Shown in pieces: positions 1 through 6,565 of a DNA stretch of 8,892 nucleotides. Location: the NCBI GenBank assembly GCA_038253125.1, contig JBBSHM010000103.1, forward strand, positions 1 through 8,892. Reading direction: 5' to 3'. The position numbers were made by a program, and so were the translations under genes. Origin of the DNA: JAUJNH01 sp038253125 (lineage in GTDB: Bacteria > Actinomycetota > Acidimicrobiia > Acidimicrobiales > JAUJNH01). A model generated the notes under the pieces. The model saw only the letters and a list, made by a program, of their open reading frames with translations. It had not been told where the DNA came from and searched no databases. The number at the start of each line of letters is the position of its first letter. Positions within the stretch are counted from its first letter, which is position 1.

Positions 1-354
1 CGTGAACGTGGCGCTGTCGGGCAGGGCGAAGTCGTAGTAGAAGCCGTCGTCGATCGGCGGGCCGATGCCGAAGTCGGTGCCGGGGAACAGGTCGAGCACG
101 GCCTGGGCCAGCACGTGGGCGGTGGAGTGGCGGATCACGTAGCGGCCGGTGTCGCTGTCGGCTGTGGCCACCGCCACCTCGTCGCCGTCGTGCAGCACCA
201 CGGACAGGTCGCGCCAAAAGCCGTTGACCTCGACGACGACGGCGGCACCGGCCAGCCGCCTGCCGATGGAGGCCGCCAGCTGCACCCCGGTGGTGCCGGC
301 CGGGACCTCACGCCAGGAGCCGTCGGGCAACCGAACCTGGATGTCGCTGGCCAT
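1..354 (-). CDS. thrS: Threonyl-tRNA synthetase, N-terminal part (runs off left edge)
   Basis: ThrS charges tRNA-Thr with threonine in the cytoplasm. The first 118 residues are visible, read from an ATG at 354 and open to base 1. Residues about 3-65 look like a TGS domain, with V-R-L-P-D-G-S at 7-13 and VVVEVNG at 39-45. The start of the editing domain follows, with the zinc/editing-site motif RHSTAH (H76 and H80), then VLAQAVLDLFPGT and IGPPIDDGFYYDF, the classic ThrRS order. The catalytic and anticodon-binding domains lie outside the window. The start lies 9 bases past the methyltransferase stop and no good Shine-Dalgarno sequence precedes it, so it is probably translated by coupling as the last visible gene of the run. 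AlaRS shares the HxxxH editing motif but lacks this N-terminal TGS domain, so thrS is secure. Confidence 0.96.
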   Translation of the reverse strand, partial: MASDIQVRLPDGSWREVPAGTTGVQLAASIGRRLAGAAVVVEVNGFWRDLSVVLHDGDEVAVATADSDTGRYVIRHSTAHVLAQAVLDLFPGTDFGIGPPIDDGFYYDFALPDSATFT

Positions 355-363
355 CCGCCGAGG

Positions 364-1215
364 CTACCCGGGGCCCCCGGCGGCGTCAGCGGCGGCCTGG
401 GCGGGACCTGTCAGCTGACGCCGGTACGCCCGCCACCGGATCACCGCCGCGGTTTCGAAGGGCTCGTCGAGGTCGAGGCCGGCGGCGACGGCCCACGCCG
501 CGCTGGCCGCCGCCGCCGTCGCCCGCTCGGCGTCGGTGCTCGGCCCGGGCCAGGTCCAGGGGTTTCCCTGGAGCCAGCGGATCACGCCTCGTGGGGTCTC
601 GTGACGGGGCACCTCGACCACCGGCAGCTCCGTCACCCCCCGCCCCAGCTCGGCGAAGGCCCGTTCGATGACCTTGTCACCGTCAGGGCCTGCCACCTCA
701 CTGCCCACCAGGGCCCGGGCCGGGAGGTGGTCGCGGAACACCGCCCGCAGCTCGGGCAGCCGGCTGCGGGTCCCCGAGCTGGCTCCCGCCTGGACGAGAA
801 CCACGCCGTTCGGGCCGGTGATGCGGTCGAGCTCGGCGACGGCGTCGGGCCAGGCGGGCACCACGTGCAGGACGTGGGCGGCCAGGGCGGCGCCCGCTCC
901 TGCGTCGCGAACGGGCAGGCGCACGGCGTCGGCGGCCACCCGGCGCAGGTCGGCCGGCACCCGTTCGAGCATCGGCAGCGACAGGTCGAGGCTGACCATC
1001 CGAGCCCCCCGCCGGGCCAGCGCCTGAGCCAGCTGACCGCTGCCAGTGCCGACGTCGACCACAGGCCGGTTCAGGTCGAAGGCCCCGGTCAGGAGGTCGG
1101 CGACCGCGGCGGTGAAGCTGTCAGGCGACGTCTGCTGGCGCAGGACGGCCCACGTCTCGGCGGTGGCGAGGTCGGCGGCGGGGTGGGCGGGCGAGGGGTG
1201 GGCGGGCTCGGCCAT
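364..1215 (-). CDS. Class I SAM-dependent methyltransferase, substrate unknown
   Basis: A 283-residue protein with a Rossmann methyltransferase core of the UbiE/BioC-like type. Motif I is VVDVGTGSGQ (52-61), the ribose-binding acidic residue is in SLDLS (75-79), AADAVRLPVRD (94-104) fits the adenine-binding acidic loop, and VLHVVPAWPDAVAELDRI followed by GPNGVVLVQAG covers strands 4 and 5. The last ~130 residues (RWLQGNPWTWPG at 213-224) carry no motif I can name and may form a substrate lid. I chose the ATG at 1215; the frame is open further upstream to 1305, but that part overlaps mshC and encodes low-complexity Pro/Arg/Ser. The gene lies 22 bases after mshC and 9 before thrS, so it is probably cotranscribed. 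Substrate is not deducible: a small molecule fits the fold, but tRNA or another substrate cannot be excluded. Confidence 0.85.
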   Translation of the reverse strand: MAEPAHPSPAHPAADLATAETWAVLRQQTSPDSFTAAVADLLTGAFDLNRPVVDVGTGSGQLAQALARRGARMVSLDLSLPMLERVPADLRRVAADAVRLPVRDAGAGAALAAHVLHVVPAWPDAVAELDRITGPNGVVLVQAGASSGTRSRLPELRAVFRDHLPARALVGSEVAGPDGDKVIERAFAELGRGVTELPVVEVPRHETPRGVIRWLQGNPWTWPGPSTDAERATAAAASAAWAVAAGLDLDEPFETAAVIRWRAYRRQLTGPAQAAADAAGGPG

Positions 1216-1237
1216 GGTCGGAGGGGACGGGGACGCC

Positions 1238-2353
1238 CTAGCCGAGCGGCACCCCGAGGAGCATCGCCGCCTCTGACACCCCCAGGCCGGCGGCGGCGGC
1301 GGCATCGACGGCGGACAGGGCCCTCGGGGTGTTGAGGTCGTCGTCCAGCGCCCGGCGCACGTCGTCGAGAGCAGCGTCGCCCGGCCCGGCCCGGCGCCAG
1401 CGGTCGAGCCGGTCCGCGGCCGAGGCCATCAGGTCCTCACCCCAGTCGAAGCCGCTGCGGTAGTGGTGGGCCAGGATGGCCAGCCGTACGGCGTCCGGCT
1501 CCCACTCCTTCAGCAGGTCTGACACGAACACCAGGTTGCCAAGGCTCTTCGACATCTTCACCCCGCCGAGGCTGACCATGCCGACGTGCATCCAGTGACG
1601 CACGAAAGGCTCGCCCGTGGCCGCCTCGGACTGGGCCCGCTCGCACTCGTGGTGAGGGAAGACCAGGTCGTTGCCGCCGCCGTGGAGGTCGATGGTGGTG
1701 CCGAGCTCGCGCAGGGCCAGGGCGCTGCACTCGACGTGCCAGCCGGGACGGCCCGGCCCCCACAGGCTCTGCCAGCTCGGCTCGTCGTCAGCCGACGGCT
1801 GCCAGAGCACGAAGTCGAGCGGGTCACGCTTGTTCGGGTCGTCGACCCTGCCGCCCCGCTCGGCCGCCAGGCTGAGCATGCGATCGCGGCTGTACCCGCT
1901 GACCTGGCCGAAGGTGGGAAACGACGACACCGAGAAGTAGACGCTGCCCCCCGCCTCATAGGCGTGGCCGCGGTCGAGCACCATGCCGATGAACCCGAGG
2001 ATGTCGGGGATGGCTCCGGTGGCCCGGGGCTCGCTACTGCTGGGCAGCAGCCCCAAGGCGGCCATGCAGGCGTCGAAGCGGGCCAGCTCCTCGGCGGCCA
2101 GGTCCAGGTAGTGCACCCCGAGCTGGCGGGCCTTGGCGAACAGCGGGTCGTCGATGTCGGTGACGTTGCGCACGCACAGGGTCTTGTGGCCCAGGTCCCG
2201 CAGCCGGCGCTGCAGCACGTCGAACGTCACATAAACCGCAGCGTGACCCATGTGGGCCGAGTCGTAGGGGGTTATCCCACAGGTGTACATGGTCACCGTG
2301 GGTCCGGGCTCGAAGGGCACCACCTCGCCCCGCGAGGTGCAGAACAGCCGCAC
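1238..2353 (-). CDS. mshC: Mycothiol cysteine ligase MshC (CysS-like)
   Basis: MshC joins cysteine, via cysteinyl-AMP, to the glucosamine of GlcN-inositol in mycothiol synthesis. The 371-residue protein has a class I synthetase fold: MYTCGITPYD (22-31), HIGH-type HMGH (34-37), DIDDPLF (66-72), GPGRPGWHVEC (199-209) and KMSKS (266-270). Putative zinc ligands are C25, C209, H234 and E238. Features favouring MshC over cysteinyl-tRNA synthetase are CGITPYD rather than CGPTVYD, DDPLF, GRPGWH, the GM.SLGG.KMSKS.GNLVFVS segment, and an end soon after ALDDDLNTPRAL, leaving no room for the CysRS anticodon-binding domain. It is shorter than the mycobacterial enzyme (about 410 residues), mostly at the N terminus. 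The start is a GTG directly abutting the npdG stop, which suggests coupled translation. A degenerate CysS2 is the alternative and seems less likely. Confidence 0.88.
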   Translation of the reverse strand: MRLFCTSRGEVVPFEPGPTVTMYTCGITPYDSAHMGHAAVYVTFDVLQRRLRDLGHKTLCVRNVTDIDDPLFAKARQLGVHYLDLAAEELARFDACMAALGLLPSSSEPRATGAIPDILGFIGMVLDRGHAYEAGGSVYFSVSSFPTFGQVSGYSRDRMLSLAAERGGRVDDPNKRDPLDFVLWQPSADDEPSWQSLWGPGRPGWHVECSALALRELGTTIDLHGGGNDLVFPHHECERAQSEAATGEPFVRHWMHVGMVSLGGVKMSKSLGNLVFVSDLLKEWEPDAVRLAILAHHYRSGFDWGEDLMASAADRLDRWRRAGPGDAALDDVRRALDDDLNTPRALSAVDAAAAAGLGVSEAAMLLGVPLG

Positions 2354-3004
2354 CTACAACCCGGTCAGCCTGATGCTGGCCCTCGCCTTGTGGCGGACGT
2401 TGATGTTGAGCAGGACCGCCGTGAACGACTCGACGGCGCCGGCGAGCGACAGGGTGCCGGCGACGACGGGGCGCAGGCCGGGGATGAGAGCCACCAGGCG
2501 CTCGGTCTGCTCCACCGCCTCGGGCCGGTCGCCGCACACGAGCACGTCGCAGTCCATCTCGTGGTCGAGGTCGGCCAGCAGCCGGGCGGGCACGTGCTGG
2601 AAGGCGACGCCCACGTGGCTGCGCCCCAGGGCCGCCTGGAGGCTCTCGGCCACCGAGCCGCGGGCGGGGACGAGGGGCTGGAACTCGTCGCCCACCCGCT
2701 GCAGGGCATTGGCCATGCTGACCACCACCTTGCCGGCCAGCGGGTCGGCCAGGCTGCGCCCGGTCACAACCGCGGCGTCCCACGGTGTGGCCATCACCAC
2801 GATGTCGCAGGCGGCGGCCGCCTCGTTGAGGTCGCCGTCGATGCCCAGGTCACGGCCGGCCCAGCGGCCCACGGCGTCGTCCACCTTCTCCTTGGCCCGG
2901 GCCGCGGTGCGGCTGCCGACGGTCACCTGGACCCCGGCGGCGGCCAGGCGCAGGGCCAGCCCCATCCCGGCCGGCCCCGTACCCCCAACGATCCCGACGC
3001 GCAC
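2354..3004 (-). CDS. npdG: NADPH-dependent F420 reductase (F420H2:NADP oxidoreductase)
   Basis: This enzyme passes hydride between coenzyme F420 and NADP in the cytoplasm, linking the F420 pool to NADPH. From the GTG at 3004 the 216-residue product begins MRVGIVGGTGPAG, the dinucleotide-binding glycine loop that opens this family. VTVGSRTAARA follows, with S-R-T placed to hold the NADP 2'-phosphate. CDIVVMATPWDA, VVVSMANAL, FQHVPARLLADL, DCDVLVCGD and the tail LSLAGAVESFTAVLLNIN resemble the F420-dependent reductase family (FNO/NpdG), and the length fits. A GTG three codons upstream (3013) is possible, but AGGG at 3016-3013 sits 8 bases before the 3004 start and favours it. Its stop touches the mshC start, putting F420/NADPH exchange and mycothiol synthesis on one message. 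Generic NADP reductases of the KARI type are unlikely given length and motifs. Confidence 0.9.
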   Translation of the reverse strand: MRVGIVGGTGPAGMGLALRLAAAGVQVTVGSRTAARAKEKVDDAVGRWAGRDLGIDGDLNEAAAACDIVVMATPWDAAVVTGRSLADPLAGKVVVSMANALQRVGDEFQPLVPARGSVAESLQAALGRSHVGVAFQHVPARLLADLDHEMDCDVLVCGDRPEAVEQTERLVALIPGLRPVVAGTLSLAGAVESFTAVLLNINVRHKARASIRLTGL

Positions 3005-3012
3005 GGCCCGCA

Positions 3013-3016
3013 CCCT
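3013..3016 (-). promoter_or_regulatory. Ribosome binding site deciding the npdG start
   Basis: On the minus strand AGGG precedes the GTG at 3004 with an 8-base spacer. The alternative GTG at 3013 overlaps this motif and has no comparable motif upstream. It is one of the few readable Shine-Dalgarno motifs in the window. Confidence 0.45.
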
Positions 3017-3090
3017 ACGGAACTGCTGCCCCCTCTGCAGGACCTGCTCTGCCCCGGCCCTGCGACATGCCGGCCGTAGGCTCGGGCGCC

Positions 3091-4761
3091 TCAGACCTCC
3101 ATGACGACGGGGACGATCATCGGCCGGCGCTTGGTGCGGTCGTTGACGAAGCGCCCGAGCGCCTGGCGCACGGCCCGCTGCACCTGCTCGAGCTCCACCC
3201 CGCCCTGGTGGTCCAGCTTCTCCAGGGCCTTGCGCACCACCTGGCGGGCCTCGCCCAGCAGGGGTTCGGCGTCGGGGGCGTGCACCCAGCCGCGGGTGAT
3301 GATCTCGGGGCCGCTCACCACGTCACCGGTCTTCACGTCGACGGTGACCACGACCACCACCACCCCCTCCTCGGAGAGCACCCGGCGGTCGCGCAGAACA
3401 CCGTGGCCGACGTCGCCGACGATGCCGTCGACGTACAGGTAGCCGGCGGGGACCTCGCCGTCGAAGTCGACGCCCTTGTCGTCCAGGCGCACCACGTCGC
3501 CGTCCTCGCACAGCAGCACCTTCTGTGGGCTGACCCCCATGCCACAGGCCAGATCGGCGTGGTGGCGCAGGTGACGGAACTCGCCGTGCACCGGGATGAA
3601 GTGCTCGGGCCGGGCCACCGACAGCAGGGTCTTCAGCTCGCCCTGCTTGGCGTGCCCCGACACGTGGACATCGGCCAGCCCCGAGTGCACGACCTCACAG
3701 CCCCGTCTGGTCAGGCCGTCGATGACCTTGCCGACGCTCGTCTCGTTGCCCGGGATGGCGTGGCTGGACAGGATGACGAGGTCGCCCTCGCCCACGCTCA
3801 GCCACCGGTTCTCGCCCGCGGCCATGAGCGACAGGGCGCTCATCGGCTCGCCCTGGCTGCCCGTGCTGACCACCAGCAGCTTGTCGTTCGGGACCTTGGC
3901 GGCATCCTCGATGTCGATGAGAGAGCGGTCTTCGTAGTGCAGCACGCCGAGCTCGCGGGCCAGCCTCACGTTGCGGTTCATCGACCGCCCGAGGGTGGCG
4001 ACCGTGCGGCCCTGGGAAACGGCGGCGTCGATGACCTGCTGGATGCGGTGGATGTGGCTGGCGAAGCAGGCCAGGATCACCCGTTTGCCCTCGGCGTCGC
4101 GGATCAGGTCGGCCAGAACCTTGCCCACCGCCGACTCCGAGGTGGTGTGGCCCGGCTCCTCGGCGTTGGTCGAGTCGCTGAGCAGCAGCCTGATGCCCTC
4201 GCCGTCGGCGATGGCGCCGATGCGGGCCAGCCCGGTGCGGCGGCCGTCGACCGGGTTTAGGTCGATCTTGAAGTCGCCCGAGTGCAGGATGTTGCCCTGC
4301 GGCGTGCGGAAGCAGGTGGCGAAGCCGTGGGGCACCGAGTGGGTGACGGGGATGAACTCGACGTCGAACGGGCCGATCTTGCGGCGCTCGCCGTCCACCA
4401 CGGTCACCAGCTTCGTCCGGCCCAGCAGGCCGGCCTCCTCGATGCGACCACGGGCCAGGCCGAGCGTGAGCGCCGAGCCGAACAGGGGGAACGACAGCTC
4501 GCGCAGCAGGAACTGCAGCGCCCCCACGTGGTCCTCGTGGCCGTGGGTGAGGACGGCGCCCTCGATGCGGTCGCGGTTCTTCAGCAGCCAGGAGAAGTCG
4601 GGCAGGACCAGGTCGACGCCCGGCATCTCCGAGGTGGGGAACATCAGGCCGCAGTCGAGGAGCAGCAGCCGCCCTTCGACCTCGATGGCCGCACAGTTCC
4701 GGCCGATCTCGCCGAGCCCGCCCAGGAAGGCGATCTTGACCGGGGCGCTGCCGGCGCTCAC
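3091..4761 (-). CDS. rnj: Ribonuclease J
   Basis: RNase J is a zinc-dependent metallo-beta-lactamase/beta-CASP nuclease with 5'-to-3' exonuclease and endonuclease activity in mRNA decay and rRNA maturation. From the GTG at 4761 the protein has 556 residues, the usual size. Visible parts are FLGGLGEIGRN (12-22), the metal motif HGHEDH (73-78), THSVPH (140-145), HSGDFKID (160-167), a beta-CASP region with SDSTNAEEPG and STGSQGEP, then SGHAKQGEL and PVHGEFRHL with the late metal-ligand histidine. The C-terminal part ends with a basic NDRTKRRPMIVPVVMEV segment. The frame is open upstream to 4842, but that extension is Arg/Pro-rich and lies inside dapA. The GTG start overlaps the dapA stop as GTGA, a coupling arrangement, and dapA-rnj adjacency is known in actinobacteria such as Mycobacterium. 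No strong terminator is seen in the 77-86 bases before npdG. Confidence 0.97.
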   Translation of the reverse strand: MSAGSAPVKIAFLGGLGEIGRNCAAIEVEGRLLLLDCGLMFPTSEMPGVDLVLPDFSWLLKNRDRIEGAVLTHGHEDHVGALQFLLRELSFPLFGSALTLGLARGRIEEAGLLGRTKLVTVVDGERRKIGPFDVEFIPVTHSVPHGFATCFRTPQGNILHSGDFKIDLNPVDGRRTGLARIGAIADGEGIRLLLSDSTNAEEPGHTTSESAVGKVLADLIRDAEGKRVILACFASHIHRIQQVIDAAVSQGRTVATLGRSMNRNVRLARELGVLHYEDRSLIDIEDAAKVPNDKLLVVSTGSQGEPMSALSLMAAGENRWLSVGEGDLVILSSHAIPGNETSVGKVIDGLTRRGCEVVHSGLADVHVSGHAKQGELKTLLSVARPEHFIPVHGEFRHLRHHADLACGMGVSPQKVLLCEDGDVVRLDDKGVDFDGEVPAGYLYVDGIVGDVGHGVLRDRRVLSEEGVVVVVVTVDVKTGDVVSGPEIITRGWVHAPDAEPLLGEARQVVRKALEKLDHQGGVELEQVQRAVRQALGRFVNDRTKRRPMIVPVVMEV

Positions 4762-5651
4762 AGGTCGTCGCTCAGCGGTGCGAGGAGGGCGGCCGCGGCT
4801 TGGTCGAGACCTTCGGGGGCGGGGCCGACGGGTAGGCGGCACTGGCCGGCGGGCAGCCCCAGATGGCGCAGCACGGCCTTGGTGGGAAGGGGGTTCGGGG
4901 CATCGTCACTGGACTCAAAGGCGAACGAGGGGACCATCCGGGCGTTGACCTGGCGGGCCTGGGCCACGTCGCCCTTCCAGAAGGCCTCGAGCAGCCGCTG
5001 GTGCAGGCGGCCCGTCCAGTGGGTGGCGACACCGACCGTGCCGCAGGCGCCGATTGACAGCAGCGGCAGGGTGAGCCGGTCCTCGCCGCTGTACAGCTCG
5101 AGGTCGGGGGCGGCGGCCAGCAGCTGGGCCGATGCCCAAGGATCGCTCGCCGCGTCCTTCACCCCCACCACGTTCGGCACCTCACGGTGCAGTCGGACCA
5201 GCACGTCGGTTGCCACCTTCCGCCCGGTGCGCACCGGGATGTCGTACACGAGCACCGGGAGCTCGGTGGCCTGGGCGATAGCCCGCAGGTGGGCTTCGAT
5301 GCCGGCCTGGGACGGTCGGCTGTAGTACGGGCACACGGCCAGGATGCCGGCAACGCCGGCTTCGGCCGCGGCCCTGGTCATGGCCACCGAGTGGCGGGTG
5401 TCGCTGCTGCCCGAGCCGGCGATGACAGGTACCGTCACGGCTTCGGCCACGGCCCGCCACAAGTCGCGCTTCTCGTCGTCGCTCAACGTCGGCGACTCGC
5501 CGGTCGTCCCCGCCACCACCAGGCCGTCGTTGCCGTGGTCGACCAGCCAGCGGGCCAGCCGGACGGCGCCGTCGAGATCAAGGGCGCCGTCGTCGTCGAA
5601 CGGCGTGGCCATGGCGGTGACGACGCCGCCGAAGCGGCCTGGGCCGGACAT
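4758..5651 (-). CDS. dapA: 4-hydroxy-tetrahydrodipicolinate synthase
   Basis: DapA condenses pyruvate with aspartate semialdehyde, the first step committed to diaminopimelate and lysine, and so feeds peptidoglycan and protein synthesis. From the ATG at 5651 the 297-residue product has the family's usual length and a complete TIM-barrel signature: GTTGESPTL with T49 and T50, CPYYSRP with Y110, VYDIPVRTGR with Y136 and R141, and the Schiff-base lysine K165 in GVKDA. YSGEDRLTLPLLSIGACGTVGV is the usual late segment. The open frame reaches 5819, but the extra residues overlap rpe and have no family similarity. The start lies 31 bases after the rpe stop with no clear Shine-Dalgarno sequence; the 3' end overlaps rnj by 4 bases. 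N-acetylneuraminate lyase and KDG aldolase share the fold, but the dapA-rnj context and motifs favour DapA. Confidence 0.95.
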   Translation of the reverse strand: MSGPGRFGGVVTAMATPFDDDGALDLDGAVRLARWLVDHGNDGLVVAGTTGESPTLSDDEKRDLWRAVAEAVTVPVIAGSGSSDTRHSVAMTRAAAEAGVAGILAVCPYYSRPSQAGIEAHLRAIAQATELPVLVYDIPVRTGRKVATDVLVRLHREVPNVVGVKDAASDPWASAQLLAAAPDLELYSGEDRLTLPLLSIGACGTVGVATHWTGRLHQRLLEAFWKGDVAQARQVNARMVPSFAFESSDDAPNPLPTKAVLRHLGLPAGQCRLPVGPAPEGLDQAAAALLAPLSDDL

Positions 5652-5682
5652 GGTCGGCCACGTTACCGGCTGGCCTTGGGGC

Positions 5683-6396
5683 TCATCCCCCGGAGGCACC
5701 GGCCGCCTCGAGCACGGCCCGGCCTCCGGCGGCCGGCCCGTCCTTGTGGTTGAACACCGCCGAGCCGGCCACCAGCACGTTGGCCCCGGCGTCCACGCAG
5801 GACCTGGCGTTGGTGGCATCGACCCCGCCGTCGACCTCGACCTCGGTGGGCAGGCCCTGACGCTCGATGCAGGCCCGGACCTGCTCGACCTTGTGCAGCA
5901 TCCGGGGGATCAGCTTCTGGCCGCCGAAGCCGGGGTTGATGGTCATGACCAGCGCCAGGTCGATCCACTCCATCACGTCGTCCAGGCACGACGCCGGCGT
6001 GGACGGGTTGATGGCGGCGCCGGCCCGGCAGTCGAGCTTGCGGATCTCGGTCAGGGTCCGGTGCAGGTGGGGCGAGACCTCATAGTGGACGGTGATGGCG
6101 TCGGCGCCGGCCTTGGCGAACGTCTCGAGGTGGCGCTCGGGCTCGACGATCATCAGGTGCAGCTCGAGTGGCAGGTCGGTCAGCTTCTTCAAGGCCCTCA
6201 CGCTGTCGGTGCCAAAGGTGAAGTTGGGCACGAACACGCCGTCCATCACGTCGACGTGCAGCCGCTCGGTGCCGCTGCCCTCCAGGTCCTTGATGGCGCC
6301 GGCCAGGTTGCCGAAGTCGGAGGCGAGCAGGCTGGGGGCGAGGTGGATGGCGTCGGCGCACGGCGTCCAGGTTGAGGCGGGCATGGCCTGCATCAT
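5683..6396 (-). CDS. rpe: Ribulose-phosphate 3-epimerase
   Basis: Rpe interconverts ribulose 5-phosphate and xylulose 5-phosphate in the pentose phosphate pathway (and Calvin cycle, where present). The 237-residue TIM-barrel shows LAPSLLASDF (19-28), the metal/acid-base motif HVDVMDGVFVPN with H47, D49 and D52, LHLMI with H80, the phosphate/flexible loop INPGFGGQ (153-160), VDGGVD with catalytic D189, and the phosphate-binding VAGSAVF (209-215). The start is uncertain: ATGs at 6396, 6393 and 6384 are all in frame and none has a convincing Shine-Dalgarno sequence. The one at 6384 would give 233 residues, closer to the family norm. The open frame to 6471 runs into the divergent control region and looks non-coding. 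It is the first gene of the minus-strand run and lies divergent to the membrane-protein gene. Confidence 0.95.
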   Translation of the reverse strand: MMQAMPASTWTPCADAIHLAPSLLASDFGNLAGAIKDLEGSGTERLHVDVMDGVFVPNFTFGTDSVRALKKLTDLPLELHLMIVEPERHLETFAKAGADAITVHYEVSPHLHRTLTEIRKLDCRAGAAINPSTPASCLDDVMEWIDLALVMTINPGFGGQKLIPRMLHKVEQVRACIERQGLPTEVEVDGGVDATNARSCVDAGANVLVAGSAVFNHKDGPAAGGRAVLEAAGASGG

Positions 6397-6461
6397 GCCA
6401 AGCCGGCCGACGACGGGCTGAAGGAGCCGACAGGCCGAAGGATCCGACGCGCCGGGCACCA

Positions 6462-6484
6462 CCCATGGCACACTCAGCCATGGG
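6462..6484. repeat. Perfect inverted repeat, candidate operator
   Basis: CCCATGGC at 6462-6469 and its exact reverse complement GCCATGGG at 6477-6484 are separated by 7 bases (ACACTCA). The 15-base centre-to-centre distance is longer than one helical turn. It could be a dimeric regulator site or an RNA hairpin in the leader of the plus-strand gene. Each arm contains the self-complementary CCATGG, which makes a chance match somewhat more likely than for a random 8-mer. Confidence 0.4.
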
Positions 6485-6557
6485 CGTGGCGAAGCGAGTC
6501 GACATGGGCGCCGAGCAGCCCGACACCCGGCAGCCGATCACCGAGCAGCCGGCCAGC

Positions 6558-6560
6558 AGG
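6558..6560 (+). promoter_or_regulatory. Ribosome binding site of the membrane-protein gene
   Basis: AGG (in CAGCAGG) lies 5 bases before the GTG at 6566, an acceptable Shine-Dalgarno position. It supports GTG 6566, which is directly followed by the membrane-segment coding sequence. Confidence 0.4.
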
Positions 6561-6565
6561 TCGCG

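Larger units (their letters stand above)
1..6396 (-). other. Probable seven-gene transcription unit rpe-dapA-rnj-npdG-mshC-MTase-thrS
   Basis: All seven genes face the same way. The junctions are 31 bases (rpe/dapA), a 4-base GTGA overlap (dapA/rnj), 77-86 bases (rnj/npdG), zero bases (npdG/mshC, TAG then GTG), 22 bases (mshC/methyltransferase) and 9 bases (methyltransferase/thrS). I see no strong GC hairpin followed by a T-run in any gap. The rnj-npdG gap is the only place roomy enough for an internal promoter. That the run is one operon is inferred from spacing; no promoter could be read confidently. Confidence 0.6.
6397..6565. promoter_or_regulatory. Divergent control region between rpe and the membrane-protein gene
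   Basis: These ~170 bases separate two divergently transcribed genes, so promoters for both are expected here. I cannot point to a convincing -35/-10 pair on either strand; the region is GC-rich throughout. It contains a perfect inverted repeat (6462-6484), a 10-bp direct repeat CCGAGCAGCC at 6511-6520 and 6541-6550, and a short plus-strand frame (ATG at 6465 or 6480) ending at 6569 and overlapping the next start as GTGA. Confidence 0.45.

Noticed and set aside
115..1335. Plus-strand open frame of 406 codons across thrS, methyltransferase and mshC ends
   Set aside because: It crosses three real minus-strand genes, is Gly/Arg/Pro-rich and ends in a run of arginines; no motif supports it.
1238..2353. 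Cysteinyl-tRNA synthetase
   Set aside because: There is no C-terminal anticodon-binding domain, and the CGITPYD, DDPLF and GNLVFVS signatures fit MshC better. Kept only as an alternative in the mshC entry.
1586..3079. Plus-strand open frame of 497 codons opposite mshC and npdG
   Set aside because: Its product is His/Gly/Val/Gln-rich with no family motif. It is the antisense shadow of two well-supported genes, a common effect in high-GC DNA.
3067..4260. Plus-strand open frame of 397 codons opposite rnj
   Set aside because: Low-information composition (His, Asp, Val, Gln) mirroring rnj codons; the minus strand encodes an intact RNase J.
4762..4842. N-terminal extension of RNase J (Arg/Pro-rich, 27 residues)
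   Set aside because: It lies wholly inside the 3' end of dapA in another frame. The GTGA-overlapping GTG at 4761 gives the normal family length.
5652..5819. N-terminal extension of DapA (56 residues)
   Set aside because: It overlaps the rpe 3' end, has Pro/Arg/Thr low complexity, and the ATG at 5651 gives the expected DapA start and length.
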